From NCBI RefSeq assembly GCF_932526225.1, contig NC_064034.1:3520001-3584000 (forward strand): a stretch of DNA of 64,000 nucleotides. Direction: 5' to 3'. Positions 63,045-64,000 of this stretch are shown one piece after another. How positions within the stretch are numbered: position 1 is the first letter of the stretch; each line of letters starts with the position of its first letter. The stretch is from Nematostella vectensis. Taxonomy: Eukaryota; Cnidaria; Anthozoa; Actiniaria; Edwardsiidae. The notes under the pieces are model-generated. The model saw only the letters and a program-made list of their open reading frames with translations, did not search any database and was not told the DNA's origin. The position numbers were made by a program, and so were the translations under genes.

Positions 63045-64000
63045 ATGGATTGGGAAGGCTGGCGGATGCTGAACATGGATTCGACCCCCGCAACTGCGGC
63101 GGGAGCTTCTATAGCCGAACATATCGAACACGCTATAGCCGAACAAGTCAAACACGCAAAACCCTGTTTCCCTAGGTCTCTGACCCTCGCGCGGCATCGC
63201 AGAGGCCTGCTCTACGCCGTGCCCGCGACCCCCGTGGAGAGCACGGCCTCAGACATCATCCCACTACTCACGCAGCTAGAGATGCACGTGGCTGAGGACA
63301 TATCATTCGCGACTAGGGTCCGAGACATATTCAAAGAGACAGTAGTCACGCAAGTCCGCCAAGGAGTCTCGCCGGTGGCTATCGGAGCCTTCCTATGGGT
63401 ACTGGCCACAGCAACTCAACTTTGCAGTCTGGTGCGCAATCGCCGGATGCGGGGTGTCCCTAACCGACCCCGCTTTCGCCACGCTCCCCTCTGTCGTCAG
63501 GGGATTTCTAAGGTTTCACGTCTACTTTAACACGCGGAGGATACTCTACGAGCTCGGAGCCCCCCTGCCTGGCGACAGCCCGTTCACGCAAAAAGGTAAC
63601 CCCTACAAGAAAGCCGCTTTCGAGCGTCTATGTATAGAGTTCGGTTTGCCGCGTAAGCCGGACTTCCGATGGAAAGGCGGGCGGAACCATGGGCTAAGCG
63701 ATGTGTTTGTGTTCTACCCGGGGGAGGGGTATCGCAACGTGCACGTGATCCGTGGCTACGACACGGCGGCGGACGAGTACCCGAGCCACCTCAATCTGTT
63801 TAGCGACGAAGGTGGGACGTACAATAGTGGGAAGCAGGTGGGTTACATACGCAACGACGACCACGGGGGTGTGCAATATAGCTGGTTTGCGCCTCCCAAA
63901 GGTGAGAGGCTGACAATAGCAGGGCTAGGAAGACTCGATCGCTCGGTCGAGGCGTTCGTCTACGCAGTGCTTGGCGCGAAGGTAAACGTCCGTTCCTCTA
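63045..64000 (+). pseudogene. Homologue of the Polinton 508-aa protein, frameshifted and cut by the window end
   Basis: From the ATG at 63045 the first frame covers the N-terminal part through RDIF (about 63330). Similarity then moves by one base near 63357 to the next frame, which stays open to the end of the window. That part carries RRWLSEPSYGYW, LNFAVWCAIAGCGV and the final SVEAFVYAVLGA. In that second frame an in-frame stop precedes the switch, so the gene as it stands cannot make the full protein. Reads opposite to the two neighbouring homologues, unlike in the complete Polinton. Confidence 0.72.

Larger units (their letters stand above)
59815..64000. mobile_element. Second virus-like (Polinton-related) element, partial and decaying
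   Basis: From about 59815 the sequence becomes GC-richer and holds paired hairpins, a repeat-protein gene, and divergent homologues of the three genes found together at 44192-47053 of the Polinton, with the last in opposite orientation. At least two homologues are frameshifted. The right end lies outside the window and no inverted terminus or target duplication could be identified, so the left boundary is a guess. Confidence 0.6.

Overview
The window looks like a gene-poor, repeat-rich piece of a metazoan nuclear genome, most likely a cnidarian (sea anemone or coral type). The grounds are a multi-exon receptor gene with GT-AG introns, intronless class A GPCR and Tctex1 genes, DIRS-type and CR1/L2-type retrotransposons, MITEs, and a Polinton-type DNA virus/transposon. 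The species was not identified, and every homology call rests on reading motifs without a database search.

Region by region. 0.2-3.3 kb: one intronless rhodopsin-like GPCR between a polypurine 38-bp minisatellite and a 20-bp minisatellite. 4.1-13.3 kb: two Tctex1-domain genes with a decayed DIRS-like element (4.7-8.6 kb) and a Mutator-type MITE with a 10-bp target duplication (10.5-11.7 kb) between them. 14.9-19.4 kb: minisatellites, a long ACTG microsatellite and a 5'-truncated non-LTR retrotransposon. 20.2-22.2 kb: a terminal-inverted-repeat element. 22.5-36.8 kb: one 28-exon gene on the + strand. All its exon phases join, giving a 929-residue protein with a signal peptide, two tandem venus-flytrap ligand-binding domains, a single transmembrane helix and a short tail. 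Several of its minisatellites grew out of exon ends and splice donors, and one intron holds a retrozyme-like insertion with three hammerhead ribozymes. 37-40.5 kb: transposon debris.

40,497-57,180 is a complete, apparently intact Polinton/Maverick (adintovirus-like) element of 16.7 kb. It has about 375-bp terminal inverted repeats with no difference seen where compared, a 5-6 bp target duplication and 16 open genes. These are protein-primed PolB, RVE integrase, double-jelly-roll capsid protein, packaging ATPase, a conserved beta-rich capsid candidate, many small membrane proteins, a TFIIB-like transcription factor, an ankyrin-like protein and a zinc-motif protein. All or nearly all genes are preceded by a TTTAAAG-type box 5-50 nt from the ATG. 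Together with the element's own TFIIB this suggests a private promoter system. Short palindromic sequences are scattered through it, some in frame inside genes.

57.2-64 kb: MITEs, a foldback element also found at 22.6-23.1 kb, one Ly6/uPAR-like exon, and from about 59.8 kb a second, GC-richer and decaying virus-like element. It carries divergent homologues of three Polinton genes in a different arrangement, two of them frameshifted, and it runs off the window end.
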